Source of the DNA: Flavobacterium cucumis
GTDB taxonomy: Bacteria > Bacteroidota > Bacteroidia > Flavobacteriales > Flavobacteriaceae
DNA length: 64,000 nt
Reading direction: 5' to 3'
Assembly (NCBI RefSeq): GCF_900148835.1
Contig: NZ_FRYK01000001.1
Coordinates: 868,001 to 932,000, forward strand
A model generated the notes under the pieces. That model worked only from the letters and a program-made list of their open reading frames with translations, ran no database searches and was not told the DNA's origin. Positions 60,889 to 64,000 of the stretch are shown here, in pieces. How positions within the stretch are numbered: the stretch's first letter is position 1; each line of letters starts with the position of its first letter. A program made the translations under genes and the position numbers.

Positions 60889-61455
60889 TTAATCTTCCCA
60901 ACCCCATGGAGCTTCTGGAGTTGTGATTGGTTTTTTTAAATCAAAGGATACCGTAAAAATTCTATCTGAACCAATGCGTTTTAAATTATAAGTAAAGGAA
61001 TTTTCGTCAATTGTTATCCACCAAACATTGGTCGAAGCATAATGGATTAAGTCTGCAGTAAATTGATCTGCAGGAAAAATTTGAATGTTGGGTAATCCCG
61101 TATTGGGAGATGTTCCCCCATACTGTGTAATTTTATCTTCTGATCCATCTTTATGACGGTGATCGTGTTTGAGAGTTATGACATCGTTCTGAAGTGTTAA
61201 AATCCAAGTTCTTGATCTATCATCCCCTACAAAAAAAGGAATTTTTATTTGATTTTCAGCACAACTTCTCACGTGCATCATCAATTTCTTTCCAGAAAAA
61301 GCATCGTTTGCTGTTCCTCCTGCAGTAATAGTGCCTTCATAACTTTTACCACAATGTTTTTTTAAATGCTCCCAAAACTGTAGCGCACCTTTTTCTTTTT
61401 GACTGAAGCCGAACTGAATGGTAAGCAGTGCAAAAAATAATATTCTTTTCATCAT
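60889..61455 (-). CDS. Secreted protein of unknown function
   Basis: A 188-aa exported protein with signal peptide (~1-18, FGFSQKE). Visible points are KKHCGKSYEGTI and VRSCAENQ (two cysteines that could pair), a His/Asp cluster LKHDHRHKDGSED, and an end rich in Trp/Pro (TPEAPWGWED). I recall such small secreted proteins as conserved in many bacteria but cannot name the family. It lies 9 bp after the terC gene in the same direction, so it is probably co-transcribed. Confidence 0.8.
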   Translation of the reverse strand: MMKRILFFALLTIQFGFSQKEKGALQFWEHLKKHCGKSYEGTITAGGTANDAFSGKKLMMHVRSCAENQIKIPFFVGDDRSRTWILTLQNDVITLKHDHRHKDGSEDKITQYGGTSPNTGLPNIQIFPADQFTADLIHYASTNVWWITIDENSFTYNLKRIGSDRIFTVSFDLKKPITTPEAPWGWED

Positions 61456-61464
61456 GGACTTGAC

Positions 61465-62469
61465 TTAATCTTTATCTGGGAATGCCAACGAAGCGATTAC
61501 CGATAGAATTAAAGCACCACCCACCACAGACAAGGACAAAGTGGTAGGAACGTGATAAAAAGGCGCTATAATCATTTTAGTCCCTATAAACGATAGAATA
61601 AATCCTAATCCATATTTCAATTTACTGAACATATACATGAAGTTCGCTAAAAGGAAGTATAGGGAACGCAACCCTAAAATCGCAAAGATGTTTGAGGTGT
61701 ATAGGATAAATGGATCATCTGGAGCTATAGCAAAAATCGCTGGGATACTATCCACAGCAAATAGTAAGTCTGTAAATTCAACAATAGCTACTACAACAAA
61801 TAAAGGGGTTGCCACTTTAATTCCGTTTTCTATAGTAAAGAATTTATCGCCATCAAATTGATGGGTTACTTTAAAAAATTTGTAAACAAACTTGGCACCA
61901 GGACTCTTTGTAAAATCTTTACTTCCTTCATCCTCTTCCTGACTCAGTGCCGATTTAATTCCGGCTACAATGAGAATTATACCAAATAGGGTTAGTAGGT
62001 AGTTAATTTTTACCACATGCCCAAAAAGTTCCATTTCTGGTAAATAGGTGTAGTTCAACAACCAAACCCCTGCAAAAATAAAAATCGCTCTAAAAACCAA
62101 AGCACCAATTACGCCCCAGAACAACACTTTATGTTGGGCTTCTTTTGCTACATTGAAATAACCAAATACTAAAATGAAAACGAATAAATTATCAACCGAA
62201 AGTGCTTTTTCAATCCAATAGGCGCCTTGAAATTGCATGAATTTTTCCGCTCCCATATAATGATAAATAATGCCACTGAATCCCATTGCAAGTGAAATCC
62301 AAATCACCGACCAAATAGCCGCCTCACGATTTGATATTACATGACCTTTTTTGTTTAAAACGCCTAAATCTAATACTAGCATTGCAATGATAGTAATGGT
62401 AAAAGCCGTAATAATTCCTGGGTGATCGATTAAATGATCGATTGCACCCGTTTTTAATGAAAATAGCAT
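61465..62469 (-). CDS. TerC family integral membrane protein
   Basis: A 334-aa membrane protein with eight or nine helices. Family marks are EKALSVDNLFVFILVF and VVAIVEFTDLLFAVDSIPAIFAI, with the conserved acidic residues inside the membrane. TerC/Alx proteins are linked to metal (notably manganese) export and supply of metal to secreted enzymes, and were first named for tellurite resistance. It lies between gpsA (4 bp) and the secreted protein (9 bp), so all three form one unit. Confidence 0.93.
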   Translation of the reverse strand: MLFSLKTGAIDHLIDHPGIITAFTITIIAMLVLDLGVLNKKGHVISNREAAIWSVIWISLAMGFSGIIYHYMGAEKFMQFQGAYWIEKALSVDNLFVFILVFGYFNVAKEAQHKVLFWGVIGALVFRAIFIFAGVWLLNYTYLPEMELFGHVVKINYLLTLFGIILIVAGIKSALSQEEDEGSKDFTKSPGAKFVYKFFKVTHQFDGDKFFTIENGIKVATPLFVVVAIVEFTDLLFAVDSIPAIFAIAPDDPFILYTSNIFAILGLRSLYFLLANFMYMFSKLKYGLGFILSFIGTKMIIAPFYHVPTTLSLSVVGGALILSVIASLAFPDKD

Positions 62470-62473
62470 GGAT

Positions 62474-63469
62474 TTAATTTAATTTTTCTGTTAATGCTTT
62501 GAAAACGGTTTTAGCATCCTTGTTTTCGTATAAAATTTTGTAAACAGCATCAATAATTGGCGTGTCAGCTCCATATTCTTGGTTTAGTTTGTAAGCACTT
62601 TTTACCGCATAATATCCCTCGGCAATCATGCTCATTTCCATTTGTGCTGATTTTACAGTATAACCTTTTCCAATCATGTTTCCAAACATTCTGTTTCGAG
62701 AAAATACGGAATATCCAGTTACTAATAAATCACCTAAATAGGCAGAATTATTAATGTTTCGTTTCATTTTATGTACTTTACGAATGAATTTTTTCATTTC
62801 GCGAATACCATTACTCATTAAAACGGCTTGGAAGTTATCGCCATAGCCTAAACCATGTGCAATTCCAGCCGCAATAGCGTAAATGTTTTTTAAAACTGCT
62901 GCATATTCGGTACCAATAATATCATCAGAAGTTTTCGCTTTGATGTAGTGCGAACTCAAGTTCTTGGCAACAAATTTGGCTTTTTTCTTATCACTACATG
63001 CAATGGTTAAGTACGACAAACGTTCCATTGCCACTTCCTCTGCGTGACATGGACCTGTAATTACCCCTATGTTTTCATAAGGGATGTCGTATTTTATGTG
63101 AAAATGTTCGCCCACAATCAAACTGGATTCGGGAACAATTCCTTTAATGGCTGAAAAAATGATTTTTCCCTCTAAACTTTCGGTTAAACTTTCCAATTCT
63201 TTGCTCAAAAAAGCAGAGGGAACCACAAAAATGACATAATCAGCATAAGCAACTGCTTCGTTGATGTCGTTAGTAAGTTTTAATTTATGTGTGTCGAACG
63301 CAACCGAACTCAAGTAGTTTGGATTGTGTTTTTGATGTTTTAAATGCTCAATAGCGTAAGTACTTCGCATATACCAAGCAATTTCGTCTTGATTTTCACA
63401 AAGCATTTTCGCAATTGCAGTAGCCCAACTTCCTCCTCCAATGACGGCAAATTTTGGCTTTTTTTCCAT
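62474..63469 (-). CDS. gpsA: Glycerol-3-phosphate dehydrogenase [NAD(P)+]
   Basis: A 331-aa GpsA, which reduces dihydroxyacetone phosphate to sn-glycerol 3-phosphate for phospholipid synthesis. The N-terminal nucleotide fold has VIGGGSWATAIAKML; TGPCHAEEVA and the catalytic region LKNIYAIAAGIAHGLGYGDN are visible. Full length. It is the first gene of the gpsA-terC-secreted protein unit. Confidence 0.96.
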   Translation of the reverse strand: MEKKPKFAVIGGGSWATAIAKMLCENQDEIAWYMRSTYAIEHLKHQKHNPNYLSSVAFDTHKLKLTNDINEAVAYADYVIFVVPSAFLSKELESLTESLEGKIIFSAIKGIVPESSLIVGEHFHIKYDIPYENIGVITGPCHAEEVAMERLSYLTIACSDKKKAKFVAKNLSSHYIKAKTSDDIIGTEYAAVLKNIYAIAAGIAHGLGYGDNFQAVLMSNGIREMKKFIRKVHKMKRNINNSAYLGDLLVTGYSVFSRNRMFGNMIGKGYTVKSAQMEMSMIAEGYYAVKSAYKLNQEYGADTPIIDAVYKILYENKDAKTVFKALTEKLN

Positions 63470-63549
63470 TTTACGATTTAATTTAGAACATCAAAAATAG
63501 GCATTTAAAAAGGATTTACAAAAAACGTTTGCGAAACTCTTTTTAATAC

Positions 63550-63578
63550 AAAGGCACGAAGAAAAACTCCGCGCCTTT
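63550..63578 (-). terminator. Possible terminator of the alcohol dehydrogenase gene
   Basis: Minus strand: stem AAAGGCGCG/CGTGCCTTT with one G-U pair around an 11-nt loop. The T-tract is poor (GTATT), so strength is doubtful. The right arm overlaps TGCCTTTG, a near match to the -7 consensus that might serve gpsA. Confidence 0.45.
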
Positions 63579-63599
63579 ATTATGGTGAATACGTATTTT

Positions 63600-64000
63600 T
63601 TAATAACTCATTTCTACAATAGCCCTCACTTTTTCTAAAGTGATGTTTTGTTTTTCACCCATGGCTTTCCAACCTCTTTCCTCGAAACGGTTTACGATAA
63701 AATCAGCCGTTTTTTCAATATTTTCTGCGTTTTCTGAAATTTTCGTTTTCATGCCCATTTTATGGAAGAATTCAACTGTTTTTTCAATTGCTTTTTCTGC
63801 AATTTCTTCAGTTGAATTGCCTTGAATGTTCCAAACACGTTGGCCGTATTGCGCTAATTTCTCTTTTTTCGTGTCGAACATGACGCGGTATAAGTTTGGA
63901 CCAATGATTGCCAATGTTCTTGCGTGGTCAATTTCGTATAGTGCGGTTAATTCATGACCAATCATGTGCGTTGCCCAATCCGAAGGAACTCCTTTTTGAA
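63600..64000 (-). CDS. Iron-containing alcohol dehydrogenase, YqhD-type (5' part outside window)
   Basis: The C-terminal ~133 residues of a group III iron-dependent alcohol dehydrogenase. The frame stays open to the window edge and reads GVPSDWATHMIGHELTALYEIDHARTLAI (split here by the first in-window Met), matching the metal-binding HELTA...DHA region of E. coli YqhD. QRVWNIQGNS and GEKQNITLEKVR are later family blocks. YqhD reduces toxic aldehydes with NADPH. The start and the NADPH site lie beyond 64000. Confidence 0.88.
   Translation of the reverse strand, partial: QKGVPSDWATHMIGHELTALYEIDHARTLAIIGPNLYRVMFDTKKEKLAQYGQRVWNIQGNSTEEIAEKAIEKTVEFFHKMGMKTKISENAENIEKTADFIVNRFEERGWKAMGEKQNITLEKVRAIVEMSY

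Noticed and set aside
1..64000. tRNA, rRNA, prophage or insertion sequence
   Set aside because: No cloverleaf-like stretch with tRNA-conserved arms, no rRNA sequence, integrase or transposase was recognised on reading. A tRNAscan or ISfinder run would settle it.

Overview
The window looks like a chromosome segment of a member of the Flavobacteriaceae, most likely Flavobacterium or a close relative. The DNA is AT-rich. Promoters fit the Bacteroidota sigma consensus (-7 box TAnnTTTG, -33 TTG). Typical Bacteroidota gene sets are present: a SUF segment with DUF2480/DUF3078 genes, a TonB receptor with surface lipoproteins, the moxR-batABCDE aerotolerance operon, a GH92 glycosidase and TPR histidine kinases. 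No rRNA, tRNA, CRISPR array, insertion sequence or prophage was seen.

Layout. 1-771: 3' part of a membrane protein. 843-5092: sufS, a META-domain lipoprotein, sufE, a MIP18-family protein, DUF2480 and DUF3078, closed by a symmetric terminator shared with convergent hflX. 6458-12495: a TonB receptor and two surface lipoproteins, divergent from a secreted endonuclease/phosphatase-family protein; probably one nutrient-acquisition locus. 12588-14900: 3-hydroxyanthranilate dioxygenase and an ALDH7-type aldehyde dehydrogenase. 15021-28345: a surface-polysaccharide (O-antigen-like) cluster with an ABC exporter (wzm, wzt), methyltransferase, sugar aminotransferase, acyltransferases, five glycosyltransferases and a CMP-sugar synthetase-like gene. 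Its wzm gene is bracketed by arrays of long degenerate repeats that recur at 28346-28960 and 31401-31690, around an unknown gene pair. 31832-33946: three minus-strand housekeeping-type genes.

34064-38243 is the most interesting stretch. Two tandem small secreted peptides end in nearly the same tail (TP..IIIKRD). They precede a lipobox-bearing TPR histidine kinase and a LuxR-like response regulator. A 36-bp element with two 9-bp direct repeats 11 bp apart occurs identically upstream of this operon and of the next operon (a two-TM protein and a lipoprotein), exactly 17 bp from the -7 box each time. This looks like a self-contained, autoregulated, peptide-linked signalling module. I know of no described equivalent in Bacteroidota; its function is inferred.

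38540-40601: an AlbA_2-domain protein and an aldo/keto reductase. 40778-50050: moxR, DUF58, a membrane protein and batABCDE. 50088-53031: a small protein, CvpA-like protein, a conserved 118-aa protein, pheS and a conserved 135-aa protein. 53384-57073: GH92 glycosidase and a secreted thioredoxin-fold protein. 57098-60800: a hybrid kinase with receiver and Hpt domains converging on an NtrC-type sigma-54 activator, probably one phosphorelay. 60889-64000: a secreted protein, TerC, gpsA and the C-terminal part of a YqhD-type alcohol dehydrogenase running off the window.
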